Source of the DNA: Rotaria macrura
Lineage: Eukaryota > Rotifera > Eurotatoria > Philodinida > Philodinidae
Length of the DNA: 64,000 nucleotides
Direction: 5' to 3'
Assembly (NCBI GenBank): GCA_900239685.1
Contig: OENT01000082.1
Location: 172,186-236,185, forward strand
Shown: positions 47,646-61,307 of the stretch, in pieces
Position numbering within the stretch: position 1 is the stretch's first letter
How the letters are laid out: each line of letters begins with the position of its first letter
Made by a program: the position numbers and the translations under genes
The notes under the pieces: generated by a model
What the model was told of the DNA's origin: nothing
What the model saw: only the letters and a program-made list of their open reading frames with translations
Databases searched by the model: none

Positions 47646-50031
47646 TGGGATCTGAGCTCCAGCTTGAAAAAATATAGTTCATTGTGAGGCCTCAAATATG
47701 AAGATCAGAAGAGAGTCATGTTAGGTGTCCTTAGAACAAATGCAACCTCATATGTCTTTAAAAACAATATTCTAACCCGTCCATGGATCAAACCATAGAC
47801 AAACATGACTAATCAAATTATCGTTCATGTAATTTTCGATTGATTCGAAGTGAATTGATTAAAACCAAGGGCTTCAAAGATAAAACCATACCTTTTGAAA
47901 GAAACTTGCTATCGATTCTGATTTCTTGTCATCCAAGAAACAGGAACGTTTTTCTTACTAAAACATGTCCTATTAAAGATCGAGTTTCTTGAAAAAATAA
48001 CCTTAGACAAGCTTTCTAACTAATAATTAAGCCAATTAACTCTTCAGTGACTTATCGCATTTTATCAAACTGTCCTGTGTCTTCATTTTCTATTTGCAAA
48101 GATGAGAAACTGAGCTTTTCATATTGTTTCTATCGAAAGCTATCTGATAAATGGTGTAAAGTTTTATACTGAATAATGTACACTAAAGAGCTTGTTGGTA
48201 GGTAACGCACTCAAGTTTTGGTAAATTTCTCCTAAATAGCTACGCACTGAGCCTCGAAATTTTGTGTAAATAGGTATTATGAAGTTGTTTAATGCCTAAA
48301 AGTTTCATCTAAATTGACTGTATGGTTCATGTTTTAAAACAAAAATTCATGCTGGTAACTCACTCACAAAAAAGGTCCTCGTCTTCTCGGTGATGCCAGA
48401 AATAGTAAATTTCCGGCAAATACTTACGTCATCAAGTCATTTGATCGAGAGCAAGTTCGTAGTGGAGGGTCTGAATTATATACTGAAACGAAGCGTTTTT
48501 GAAAAATATTATGTTGCTCTTGAGCTATATATTAAATACTGTGGTAACGCACTCACCCCGCCTATGAACCTTCTTCAATAGTGCTATTTAAATCACCACG
48601 AGAAGAACCTATGATAATCTACCTATGCCAAACTGGAGATTTGACATCAACCTGACTTCTAGTATCTCCATTTTTCTCAGAAACGAAACAGTGACTAAAA
48701 TGTGATAAAAACTACGACTGCATTTTCACGTTATTTTCAGCCCAAAATGCGCCATTTTGGCTGGCAACTATAATTTCTTCTCGTAATTTTTAAAAATAAA
48801 CCAGATAGATCGATATCAAATACATGAAAACCTATTAAAAAACTTAAAATGAGTGTGATCAGATGTTTTCTCTTGGAGAATTCCAGTGCTCAACGCTAAT
48901 CATGCCTGTTGACCGTTAGCCCGGGCAAGCTCTAAAGTAGTTTCGAAGTTTCCTCATAATATTTTGGGAAGCTCTAAGCTATTGATTATTTTTAGGAATG
49001 TGTAGGAGATAGAAGTTCGGTAACTTGTTCATATTTGTGTCGAAAAGAAAGATTATTAAAAAAAAAAGAGCTTACTAAAAGAAGCGCAAATCTTAAAGCA
49101 TTGATGATCTTCATGTGTAAAACGAGACTCATTCTGGAGTATCAAGCTGAAAAATCGATAGATTATAGTGATTATTACTCTTTTTCTTGATGTAGAAACA
49201 ATGAAGCATATATATTCTGTGCACAAAAATTAGATGATAGTATTTTTCTTGTGAATTGGAACGGACTTTTTCAGAAATTTGATTCTACGATATCTATATG
49301 TGAAGATCAATTAGAATGAACATAACATCCTGTATACTTATTGAAACTGGACATGAAAAATTGTTTATTTCATAGAAAAATGAGTATCCATCAATAAATC
49401 AAACGATACTTCCGGTATACTTTGTATACTTTTTACTTTTGTTGACTGATGATGGATGTCGCAGTCTTTGTCGTGCTATTTGAGTCTCTGTTATTTCAAG
49501 AATCGTTGATCTAAGAATGAACGTAAAATCTTCGTTGGATTATCTTAACGTATGTCATACGAATGAAGGAAGAGAACGAACATTATACGCAACACTTACA
49601 TAGTCTATCAATTTAATCGTTGCTTGTAAGCACGGCAAATTAGTTAAATCTCTCACATGAACTCAAGAATGTAGCAATGTGAGAAGTTCAACAGTAGTAT
49701 TAATCCAATTATTATCCTTTTCCCCAATGTGTTTTATATCTTACAAATCAATTATTATTCACTAGACATAAGAGAGCATTTATGTTTCCATTTATTTGAC
49801 GTTTGCAAATGTGCAAATAAGCATAAAATAACCTTTTAACATCGCATACATACATCACGACTTTCACACGAAACTTTAGCAATAATTTTATATAGCGTAC
49901 AGTGAGTTATTGTCTCTAGACCTCTCGCTCTCTCCCCTCTCCCTATTGCCTTCCTCTCACACCCACATCCTTAGTATCAATGAAAGAAAAATCGAGTTTG
50001 TTTTTGATTGCGTTCAAGTTCATGAACTCAA

Positions 50032-53000
50032 TCATGAAGTATGATGGAGATTTCGAAATTTATTTTTCATTAGATCCCATAATTCATGATTGTAAATAAA
50101 CAAATCGACTATAATAGATAAGGTAGCCAGTTGACACCAAAGTGCTAAAGTTAAGTAAATGGTGTAGGGAACAATACCCGCATAATCCAGTGTAATAAGG
50201 AAATAAACCGGACCGTAGCCAACTACGTAAAGGACGAACATAATGAGAGCGTGTTGTAATATGTGGAGATCTCTACGGTTTAATCCTCCTATTCTAACGT
50301 TTGCCTGAATGCTACTTGATACTTGCATTCGCGGCTGCATACATTTAGAAGATGTATGAACCCGAATAAAAATAAGAATATTGAAGATCAGAGATATTAC
50401 TGCCGGAAATATGACCATCATAGTGGTTATGTAAAACCAGATCCATTGTGGAATCGCACAATTCTGGAAATAGACAAAGAAAAGAATAGCTTATAAAATT
50501 TTCCAAAGGCTAATTTTAGTAAATGGGAAAGAAAGATATGGATGGGATTAGCTACATCTTCAATAGTGGTTTAGGTCGTGCAACCGTTAGTATTGATCAG
50601 CTCATGGTAGAGTACTGTTGAATTCATCGAATCCACGATGTGTCGACTATTTAGTCGGTGAACTTTGATGCGTTATGAATTCCAGAAGTAAACGAGCACT
50701 GCACGAGACGATATCTATTTTCTTCAAAATGTTCATTGTGCGAATCAGTCTCAACAAGTTGAAAACTATCAAATTACTCATCAAACTGTGATAATGTTTA
50801 AATGTGTATCATCGAATGTGTCAATTAAGGTTTTCTTTGAAAACATGACACCATTCTATTGTACAATTAATTAGGAAAAAAGGACAAACACACCTTTTTT
50901 ATTCGTACAGGCAACTCCATAGTTTTGAATGCTCGAAATGAATCAACTTTCTTCCATATTCGATGATAAATACTATCTCAAATATCGAAAAATAAATAGT
51001 TCGAGTTAACTTCAATAAATCATCGACTGTTTCAATCATGCTATCATTCGAACTGTGCACACGATTTCGAGTAAATGTAGTAAAAAGGGGAACCCGATGA
51101 AAGCCTTACGAATCTATGCAAAATGTAAAGAAACAGCTTGTCAGTTGTTTTTTCTATGTTAAAATTGCAAGTATTCAAGATACTGCTATAGGGAAACTTG
51201 GCTATCTATTGATGACAAGGAATAGCATGTATCTAAAAAAAATTCTAGCTCAGCCTGCAATGATTAGTAATTTGAAAGATAGCTTGATCAAAAGCCTTGC
51301 ATAGTGACTGTCAATGAGATGAATTCTGTATATAATCTTATTTTATGATGAAATTTCCGTAGTTTCTATGAACATGCCATCATGGATCCTACCCTGCTTG
51401 CTCCTAGGATTTCAACTACCAATTATTCTCAAACCATATTTGAATAGAGCTGCATGGCACATGGCTTGTACTATCTATTTGGTTTTTGAAGATATTGCGC
51501 AAATCTTTTCGAATCCTCATAGTTCTCAAAAAACTACGATCGTTGCGCAAGAAGACAAGGCTTTGCCATTGGTAGAAAAAGTTGTCCAAACAGCAATATT
51601 GTTCCATAAAATATACAATCACTATGAAAGGATTTGTTTGGCATCTCTTCTTGATGCTATTCTCTAGATATATATGACTGGTAGCAAGATCTCTATATGA
51701 AACATGTGTTAGTAACACGAGCCTTTTTTTCTAATTGATTAACTGTAACCAAATGAAATCTTTCGAAAAGCGGCTTTTGATAAGCACTAGATGTGGAAGT
51801 CCAGTATTAGAGATACTACATCATATTGCGTGGGATTTTCTAAAATGAATCAACTTTTGGCAATCTGTTATGGATTGGTTGATATTAAAATGATGGTGTA
51901 GCAAGGTAAAGGAACGTTATTCCTTAAACAAACAGACTTCAGAGTCTTGACGTTTGAGACGGTTTTTCTCAAAGTAGTCAATATCAAAACACTATTCTCG
52001 TCATAAGATAAGAGTGAAAATTTCCGAAATGCCTCGCTATATTCGTTAAAAAAATGATAGTTTCGATTAGGCACACTTTCCTGAAATCCTTTTGTTGTTT
52101 TACGATAAATTAGTGAGCGTTTTAAGTTTTATTAAGCATGCTCCTTTTAATGGAATAGTTATTCAATATCTGAAGAAACTTCGAAAGCAACAATTATTCG
52201 TTGTGGATCTTTTAAAAGTTTTAGAGGAAGTAATATAAGAATTTTCGTTTGAATACTATGCAGCTAAGATAATACTGTGAAAAAAGACGACCCAATAATG
52301 AATCTGAGTTCATCCAAATGAATCTACGGATAATTTGTCGTAAATTAATGACGATATATGATCGCGTACAAACAAAATTATCGTGTTCATTTTCATATTT
52401 TCCAGTGAGATAAGTTTTCAGTTTAACATTTAGACTACACGCCATCATGTAAAATAAGACCATGAAAAAAGAAAGATGTGATACTGGTGGAAAAGAAGAT
52501 CACCTCTCTTCTCTAGTTATATTTGTTTTTGACGTTTTTCTCATTCCATATTTATCTTCACTCAAATAAATTAAAAGTGCATGAAAACTAACTTCTGCCG
52601 TTAACTGTCATACTTTAAGTCGAGAGTATATTAAAAATACGAAATAATTACTCACAGGAAGCTTAGCAAGAGCAATTGGAATGCATGCAAGCAGACCAAT
52701 TGTCCATTGACATGCAATGGAAATTCCTACCCATAGTCTTGTTTTGAAGAATCGTCGCGTATCATGAACAATCGTGCAATAACGGTTCATTGAAACTGTG
52801 ACAATCGAAAAAGAAAACTCACAGTTGGCCACTAGAAGCGAACAAAACAGCAAATTGCAAGTGCTGCTAGCGTAGAGCTGTTGAAATTCATATAAATAAA
52901 TAAAAGTATAGATAATCCAGAACAGTGAACACTCAATGAGCCCAATCGATATGTTGACTGTCAGTAGATTAAGCCGGTGACGAAGTCGTTTGATTGATAA

Positions 53001-53087
53001 AATCGCAATTGTATAAAAGATTGCCAAAATCATGGGTATTATAAAAAAGCAGATCTTAATGTAAGTCATAATAGTGACGTAGTCCAT
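50032..53087 (-). CDS. Rhodopsin-like G-protein-coupled receptor
   Basis: Seven-span plasma-membrane receptor, ligand unknown. Two exons, 52656-53087 and 50032-50463, joined in phase 0 across a 2,192-base intron (GTGAGT donor, TTTCCAG acceptor), give 287 residues. Spans in order: IKICFFIIPMILAIFYTIAI (1), LTVNISIGLIECSLFWIIY (2), FCSLLVANCEFSFSIVTVSM (3), ISIACQWTIGLLACIPIAL (4), MMVIFPAVISLIFNILIFI (5), HALIMFVLYVVGYGPVYFLI (6), LWCQLATLSIIVDLFIY (7). After span 3 it has NRY in place of DRY; the loop cysteines Cys-Asn-Leu-Leu (before span 3) and Asn-Cys-Ala-Ile (before span 5) fit the usual disulfide. Span 7 ends DLFIY with no NPxxY proline. The protein is short, with tiny N- and C-termini. 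It belongs to the large, divergent receptor sets of small invertebrates. Confidence 0.85.
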
Positions 53088-54725
53088 CGTTTATATGAAT
53101 TTTGTTTAAGTATCAATGTATCGTTCTAAGAATTTTTCACTGTCTGTCTTCAATCTAAACAAGCTATCATTCAAAAATGAATTAGAAAATCATTTTTGTG
53201 AAAGTCAAATGAAAATTCTTATTTTTGCGAAGATTCAATGATTAGATTAACTAGTATTCAACGTATTGACATATATTGAACTATTTCATGTCGCAATGGA
53301 ATGGCTAGATCATACTCAACATATTCTTATATAGGTCTGAGTAAAATAAATTAATAAATAATTATACACGATCACGAAAGTAACAGAAAGATAATAGAGA
53401 TCATATATTTCAATAACCTGAGCATCTCATTCATTAGTTCAAGATGTAATAGAAACATAGTTCGCAAAGGGCAGTAGTAGCTTGAATAAGAAAAAGTAGA
53501 ATTATGAAGACTTTAAAATTAATAATAAAACGCATGATATTCTCTGTCTAATTTTGAATCGAGTAGCTCTGTCGTTATAATAACTTCAAATCAATTTGAA
53601 CTGACATGCTAATCTGCTACCGTTAACACAAGTTTAGAAAGAAGAAAATAAAAAGCGTGTATCTGCTGTCTTTTTACATCAAAAGTGTGAATTGAAAAGA
53701 ACGGAGAAAACCTGTTTCCGTACGCAAAATTCATTATGAAATATTACGTTGTAGAATATGTTTATCACATTCATCAAGGTTAATCAATTTTTAAATATTT
53801 GAGAAAAGATGGATCGTTATCATTTGCTTTCTTCGAAGTATTATCGGTCATTCATGAGCTGATTTAGAAACTTGTAAAACAATTTATAGAATTTTTCATT
53901 GATAATGCAGTGTACGAAGAAAAGATACTTTCATCAAAATTCTGTTTTCATACATTCTAATTGAAATTTCACAAATTTCATGGTGTAACTCGTAATGTGA
54001 TAATGAGATTTTAGATAGTTACAAAATAATATCATGGTCTAGTGTCTGACATTGAATAGCGCTTTGTTGAATATAGTAATAACCACTGTCAATAAAAACT
54101 ACAAGAGACTTGTAAATTCCACACATTCTTAGTGTGAAGACTTTATTAAAATGAAAGTTGTCATACTGAACTTTACAGATAAAATTTCAAAATAACGAAA
54201 AATTGATATGAAGCATGCAATCAGAGAGTGAACTGTACGATTTCTACTTTAAAATTTGCATTATACCCTAGTCAGTATGTGCAAAGAGGAGTCTTTTTTC
54301 CTGTATGATTATCATTGTTGTTTCAGTACCTAACTAGGGATCTGATATACTATTGAAAACTTGTCAACAATAAACTTCACTTGACGATGACATATTGTAG
54401 TTTCGGGCATAGAGTTACAGTTCGATTTTCAAAAAAAGAAAACGTTCTTCATTTTACTTATGAATATTGCTCATAAGTTACCAGATTTAGCTTCAGTTTA
54501 TTTTAATGATCACATTAGAACAAATCGAAACGATATGCATCAACATAGAACTTGTATTCAAAATGGATACATATTCCATACCTCGTGACATTTGATCATA
54601 AAATTTCATTCTATCATCAATTGAATATCAGTAGAATAATAGGTTACCGTAATATTTTTCTCAGTATTCTTGAAAAAAGATGATAACTGGCGTTTTAGAA
54701 GTTTTCTTTTTGAAGAATTTTCAGT

Positions 54726-54992
54726 TTGAAACAGAAGACAGGAGGCGATATTCAGAAAATTTTCATCAAATCAATGCACACAGATAAAGAAACCAACGAT
54801 CTGTGGAATCTTGAATCGAGGGGTGTGACGTCGACGGAATCTATTCACTTCTATATGCATCATCAAAAAGATAGCGAGCAAGTTACTGATAGTAGACATA
54901 GACATGTTTTTCATAGTAACGTTGAAAATAGCCAAGTCCTTGAGAATATATCTGAAAGCAGAATTAGATTTTTAAAATCACTAAAGTACTGA
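54726..54992 (+). pseudogene. Possible BEL/Pao-type retrotransposon remnant
   Basis: An 88-codon stretch containing DLWNLESRGVTSTES and, further on, DSRHRHVFHSNVENSQVLE then SRIRFLKSL. In BEL/Pao polyproteins the region before the reverse transcriptase has a FWDLExxGI segment followed by a GRYxVxLPW...xNYxxAxxRLKSL segment, and the order and spacing here are similar. The match is weak and no reverse transcriptase core follows. It could be chance. Confidence 0.25.
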
Positions 54993-57900
54993 CTAGAAAA
55001 CGTAAACAGTTCAATTATGTTAATGCACATGAAAATCTTTCGAAACTCTAGCTTTTAAGGGTGTGAATTTCAAATAGAGCGGTTGCTAAAACTTGTATTA
55101 ATTCAGTAGCTTTCATTTTTTATGCATGAAACTGAAAAACTCGGATGATACATATCATAACCTTCGGATAGACACAGATAGGTAATTCAAAATTATGACT
55201 TGTCAAAAGATTACCGTGATATGTCTTAGTATCACAAGGCTCCAGCATATATGTTCTAAAATCTTTGTACTGACTGAGCTTAAAACGATGACCCATTTGG
55301 CACTTTCTACCATTCCAATACTACACAAGCTCAATCGTACTACTCACATTTTCTATGCTGACATTATTTTCATATTTATATCTGACTACGGAAGAAAAAG
55401 AAATTACAACATACGATTGAAAAATTGTTACTATGCGAAACCCTATCCACTCTTCAACAATAAGATGTGTAGATATTTTTCATTAATCACTGCAGATCCA
55501 GAGAGTTCTCACATCTTATATTTGAAAATGCAACTAATTATATTTCAAATAAGTAAAATTTTATTTATTTGGTGTATACATTCGATGCAATTCGAAGATT
55601 ACAAATTCTCTATACTTCAGTAGTTTTAAACATTGGCGGGCTTTCCAAAAACGGTCATGAGCTTATCTTATGTCAGTTGTCTATTCAATTCATGCCTAGG
55701 TGGCTTTTCACATCGATCATGTAATAGTCGATGTGAAGTAGAGAGTTTTGTTTACATGATACTAAATTGAAGCGATTTGAATTTGATCACACAAATTATT
55801 CAAGCATAGTGACAAAAAAATCTTAAAATATATTAAAATAAAATAACGCATGATACATCTTGTAATTATAATATAGACAAGTCGTTCTTCTTCTTCTACT
55901 CAGGCATGCTTCGACTATTCCAATTAAATATGTTATTTTTGTTATCTGCGTAATTAATGATAGGGAAGCCAAAAATATAATAATCAGAACCTTTAACAAT
56001 ATGACGTAGAAGTGGATTATTTGGTGTAGTCCAGCTAATATTGCAGATTGAGCACCGTTAGTTTTTAGCGCAAAACATTTTCGGAGCTTCCTCACTTTCA
56101 ACAAGTGATGATGTGGATTGTTTTGTGTCATCAGAATCTCCTCAAATTATTTCCTATAGTTTCAACTATCGTGCGGTGACAAACATAGTGTACGAATCAT
56201 GGATGTGCTCTTCAGCATTTAAATAACCCAGCAGGCGATATATGTTTTGTGTCAATGCAGCTACCCGGCAGGTTATCATTTAATGCTCGAATGTGTCTCA
56301 CAACAAAATAATTAGATAATCACTGGTGATTTACAGCAACTAACGTTGATATTTGTACATCAATCAAAAGGGGAGTATAAAGATAAATCGACAAAATTCC
56401 ATTAGAATATTGTTGTTTTTTTATTGAGAAAAATTTTTCAATGAGTGATCCAGTCAATGGTTCGACTATTAGTGTTGCCCAAAGTCAAGTATTTCGTCTG
56501 CCAGCAGGAATAAAACACTTACATTTCAGTAGAACAAGACGGTGTTCGTTTGGAAAATAATGTTTCAAAATCCCCCCAAAGAGTGATAGGAATTGTATTA
56601 TACGTCACTAGTACGGGTGTTTGTTTCAATCTGGATATGCTTGTAATTGCTGAGTGTTTTGAGATCAACATTCGTAAGGCGAGAAGTTTCACAGATTACT
56701 GACAATGCGAAGAATTAAGTCAACATTTGTAGATCAACAAGGCATTCTATATGTTTCGGGTTTTTGAACATTCTAAAGATTTTCTTCATTATTTCATCGC
56801 CTGATGCATCGATATCTCATCAGTCACTTCACAATCACTACTTAGTCGTATATATGCTGTAATGAAAAGAATGAATAGAAAGATCGATTTTGTACCTGAA
56901 ATAATCATCGAATAATAGCATCCACTATAAAGTCATGTCTCAGATGTTAGAAGCGAAAACACTGACACTATCGAAACGCAGCCGTTGTACTTCAACTAGA
57001 ATTCGAGTGTGTGAGTAGGGGTTTTAACAAATAAAATAAGGGAGTCAAACATTACGAGTAAGCGCACCATTTCAAATCTTGCCCTCAACATACCATTGCC
57101 TTGCAGATTCTAATAGATATTCATGTAATGGATGCATCTTGTAGAAGATGTTCGCTTAGGCTTATTTTTAGTACTGAAAACTATCGAAGTCATTTAGAAA
57201 AATGGTGACAAATGGTTTTTTAATTTTAATTGAAAACTCGTTATAGAAACAGAAATTGGCAATCTTGGTTTCGTGCACAGATTACATTTGTTTTGATTGC
57301 TTTTGTCTCAACATATGGATCTTATGAAAGTACATTTTCGTGTACCCTGTTCATCGGATTTCATCAAATGATTTGCTAATTTAAAAACGGTTCTATAGAA
57401 AAAATATTAAACCTGCATGGTTATTCATTCACACATACATGTGTTTATGATCGATTTTCACACTGGAATTCAAAATAAAGTTTTCCCAATCTGTCTTAGG
57501 ACAACCGCAACGTTTATATAAAAAGCAATTTGAAACTGTAATATATATTCAAAGCAGCACAATCGAATGAAATGGAAATGTACGTGTTACAAGATTTTAA
57601 ATAACAACGAATAATTTAGCAACCATATTGCTAATTGAATTTTATGCTTAATCGAAGCTAATCATCGATAGGTGAGAAATTCTTCACTGATCTGCAGCTC
57701 TTTTCCCTATTGTTAGATGCTGATGTTGCAACTTGTTTAATGAATCAGGTTTTGTTCATCTAACACAAATCTCTTTATTAAAGCAAAATATAAACAAGGC
57801 TTAAAATATTTTACTTCCATTTAACGCTTCTAGATTAGAATAAAACATCACTTCCATTCTTACTTATATATAATTCATACTTTACACTTTTTCCTAGCGA

Positions 57901-58084
57901 AATCTAGATGATCGAAAAAAAATCAGAAAAGCATATATACGTAAATATGATTTAATCTAAAGTAACTTTTTCACTACATTCATATTTGATCATTTTCTTT
58001 TTTTGTGTATTAAATTTGCTTTAGATTGAGTGAGCTGTTCACTCCTTCACGACAAGAGGTGCAGTATTTTATTTAATAGGATTT

Positions 58085-58530
58085 AGTTAAATAGTAAAAT
58101 TAAATAAGTCACTTGATACTTAATATTGAAATTAAATTCTTTTCCTAACCAAAAGCTTGATGTTGAATCAACTAAGATTTTTTAGAAAAATAACGAGATG
58201 CTATAACGGCAGATGAAAGTAAATCGGAGTCGAGGAATAAGAATATGTAGTTTGTTTTTGAAAATTTTGAATTTTCGTTTTTCTTATAAGAAAATCGACA
58301 ATAGATTTGGATCCACATACTCTGATTTACATTCGTCAACCATAAAAACGTCTCACTATTTTCTGGAAAAAAATCCTTCCTGTCATGATAAATCACTTAT
58401 ACTCCATCATTTAGTTAGTTTAAAATCAACTTTTTATTATGGAAAAGAATTTAATTTTAATATGTCATGTTAAATGATAGATCTAAATTGAGATTAAGTG
58501 TTAAGTGACTGATTTAATTTTAAATTAAAT
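58085..58530. mobile_element. Diverged fold-back element
   Basis: A long imperfect palindrome centred near 58280. Paired parts include TTAAATTCTTTTCC (left, about 58132) with GGAAAAGAATTTAA (right, about 58441), AAGTCACTTGATACTTAAT with ATTAAGTGTTAAGTGACT, and AAAGTAAATCGGAGT with ACTCTGATTTACATT. Arms are about 170 bases and differ at many positions, so it is older than the element at 47276. No coding capacity; open frames on both strands through it are mirror images. Confidence 0.65.
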
Positions 58531-60509
58531 TAAATGATGAACCCTACAGTTGAGCTTGAAAATTACGATAATTAAAGTTCTCATGAAAGGTTTTATAATC
58601 GTTGGGCAGTTATCTTTATGAGCAAGAACATATATTAATTGAGTTCTTATCATCGAATGTGTTGAATAAATTTTTCTATACCATTGCTATAATACGGGTG
58701 AAACGTCATGTGCATTAAAGTGTTATGCTCAAATGACTCATAGCAATGATTAATAGATGAATTTTCAATCGAACTTTGAAACTGAAAGTTTTCATGAAGT
58801 TGACAAATAAACTATGACAATGGCACAAATGGATTAGGGTCTTATAGGATCTTTTCGAACGCTCTCGAAAAATATAAATCGCGATACTCGATATCTTTGC
58901 ATGATACTTTCTTACCGCAAATATAAATCTATATTGAAAAACAAAACGGACAGCAATAAATGGGTGAAGAAGTGAAATAAATGCAAGATTAGATATAATC
59001 ACTCTTGAAAGTTTCAATAAAAAGAAAACATACTGTTACTAGAAAAATAATACCGATGGTGTTGACGTATATAGAGAAAGACAGTTAAGCAGTAATCATT
59101 CACTCAAGGGTTTTCATAGTCGTAGCAAGAATTACTTTTTCACGATTCTCAGTCATACCATATTTCTAACAGCTTGACAGAGAAGCTGACTCTCGTGCTG
59201 TCAACATCTCTTCAAAGACAAAAATGTCTTGAATATGTCAATGCTGATTTTATTCATTTGAATTTCAATCTGTAACTTGTTTGAACCAGAAACATATCGG
59301 AACATGTATATCTAGTGTCTCTGAACACGTTAATTAAGGTGATCTATTCTTCATTGTAGGTGTGTCATTGGATTTGAATCAAAAGTGCAGCTATTTCGAC
59401 CGTGTTTCATTTCTTTCATCGTTATGTGATTTGCAATCAATCGTTCATGTCAGTATTTTTTGTGCTCTCCGCTACTGTTATCCAACGAAATCATCGATAT
59501 TATCGAAAACAGTATGGAGTACTTTTTAAGTAGATACGTTATCTGCTCATGCGTATTTAAATCGTAGTAATTATCATTATATCAAATATATTCTAATATC
59601 TTTCATCGATCTTAACGATTAATGACAAGGATAAAGGATAAAAGTCAATAATTACATTTTTCTCGTTTGCGCGTACGTCAGATAGAATCATCAATGAAGA
59701 AAATGTGAAACATAGTTACGGCTCGCTATTTTTTTTATTTGCACGATGATTTTAATCAACTTTATTTAATATACATTACCTGAATCCTGTATCGCTCTCT
59801 AGGACACATGTGACGAAGTGACTAGCATCCCTTTTTCTTTGAATGAAACTCGTTGTAAAACAACAGTGATCCTATGCAGTCATGATTGATAGCTTGCATT
59901 TTTTTCTTCGTTAAAAAAGTATTTATAGCTTATTTCGATAAATCGCATAATCATTTATGTTTACCGATGTTGGCTTTTTATGTCTGGTTATTTGTATAAT
60001 CATAGACATGACAATGCAAGTATACGTGATAAATCACTTGAGCAATCAGAAGATTTTGCTACGGTCACATGCATCAAGAAAATGTTCTAGTGTAAAGATT
60101 TACAAACTTTGAAGCGTTTCATCAACAAAAAAAAATATAGTTCACTATTCTCGATACTGTTACTATTTGTATTGTTTTTATATAAGATAGATTTATTCAA
60201 GCATAACATATGAATTAAAATTTTCATTTAAAATCATACGAAAAATTATCATATGTATATATATTTTTCTTGCTACTTCAGCTTTTTGCTTGAAAAATGT
60301 AAATAATTGATCACAGGATTCTATAGACAGCTAGTTGTATTTAGACCATTTTTTACATACTAAATGAATATGAAACTAAGCCCATCTCGAAATACTGACT
60401 GACTGGTTAAAAGTGAAAGCGCTCAACTGGATTTCTTCTAAAAAAAACTATGAAGAAAAGTAGAAGAAGTTTATGCAAAATATTGATAGGACAAGATCCA
60501 TACGCTGAA

Positions 60510-61107
60510 TTATTGCAATAATGTCGTAGCCGTTTGTATAATACTCTTTGCTAACTCAACAAACAGTTTTATTTGACTGATACGTTCTGATCTGGGAACA
60601 GTTTTGGATTCACACAGATTGTGCAAAGTGTAAAATACAAGGTCGACTAAATAAATCGGGGCGTAAATAAAGTGTAGGTCGTCAAATATGAAGATGAAAA
60701 CATGGCTCTTCATCAGTTGTAACTGATAAGAATATGGCCATCATAATTTTTCTTATTTACCACCAATCATGATCAGTTCCTTATCATGCTCAATAGTATA
60801 CAGTTGAATTAAAAGCATCTCTGGATGATATTGCAAGTGTACATCAGAGATTTAATGCGATCATTTAAGTACTTTCAAAGATAAGAGTGGAAGATTTCAA
60901 TAACATGCCATTTAAATATACTTCACAAGTTTCTTTAAAAATCTCTGTTTTAAAATTTACCGTTGCTAAAAACGTATCCATTGAACCTTGAACTTGAAAG
61001 ATGAACAAATATATAGATTTAGTCGAACTGTTCAATGCTAATGTCATCCAGTTATCTCGAAAATGTAGTTGAATTAAACCTTGATAGTATAAATTCCATT
61101 TTTTTAT
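60510..61107 (-). CDS. Possible fragment of a multi-pass membrane protein
   Basis: Two coding-like blocks can be joined in phase 0: one ends IYLFIFQVQGSMDTFLAT at about 60963 before a GTAAAT donor, the other starts LQLMKSHVFIF after TTATCAG at about 60722 and ends ELAKSIIQTATTLLQ at a stop. The second block has an aromatic/Pro pattern (LHFIYAPIYLVDLVFYTL) reminiscent of the TMEM185/TMEM60 (Fragile-X-F) fold. No start codon or upstream exons were found. It may be a remnant, or the tail of a gene whose front I cannot see. Confidence 0.3.
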
Positions 61108-61307
61108 TCTATATCATAAACGAGAATAGTAAATATTGACTACCCTCTTCATTTTCTTTCATTCTTTCTTGTGACCTGATTACAGTCTCATGATAGAAAA
61201 AAAAAGAAAAAGAGAAAACGACGGTATATAACAGATAAATGCGTTGATATGCGCCACACATTTATTATACCTTCACTATTCGAAGTTCGCATTAAACGAT
61301 AAAGCCT

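Larger units (their letters stand above)
44617..50031. other. Gene-poor region
   Basis: About 5.4 kb without a recognisable gene. It contains the 3' end of the BCH gene, a strong hairpin near 44862, a fold-back element at 47276-47645, and three copies of a GGTAACxCACTCA word between 48201 and 48555. A CT-rich run at about 49915-49970 may be a short satellite-like tract downstream of the GPCR gene. Open frames are short on both strands and have no motifs. Confidence 0.5.
53088..60509. other. Long gene-poor region
   Basis: About 7.4 kb of AT-rich sequence without an intact gene I can support. It holds a possible retroelement remnant near 54726 and a fold-back element near 58085-58530. A coding-like stretch at about 56441-56640 (MSDPVNG, then VEQDGVRLENNVSKSPQRV in another frame) may be a small spliced or broken gene but has no family match. 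The rest shows scattered short frames only. Confidence 0.45.

Noticed and set aside
51368..51718. Overlapping open frames on both strands within the GPCR intron
   Set aside because: No motif, no splice support and mutual overlap; chance frames are likely.
58172..58473. Open frames on both strands at 58 kb
   Set aside because: They are mirror images caused by the palindromic element there, not genes.
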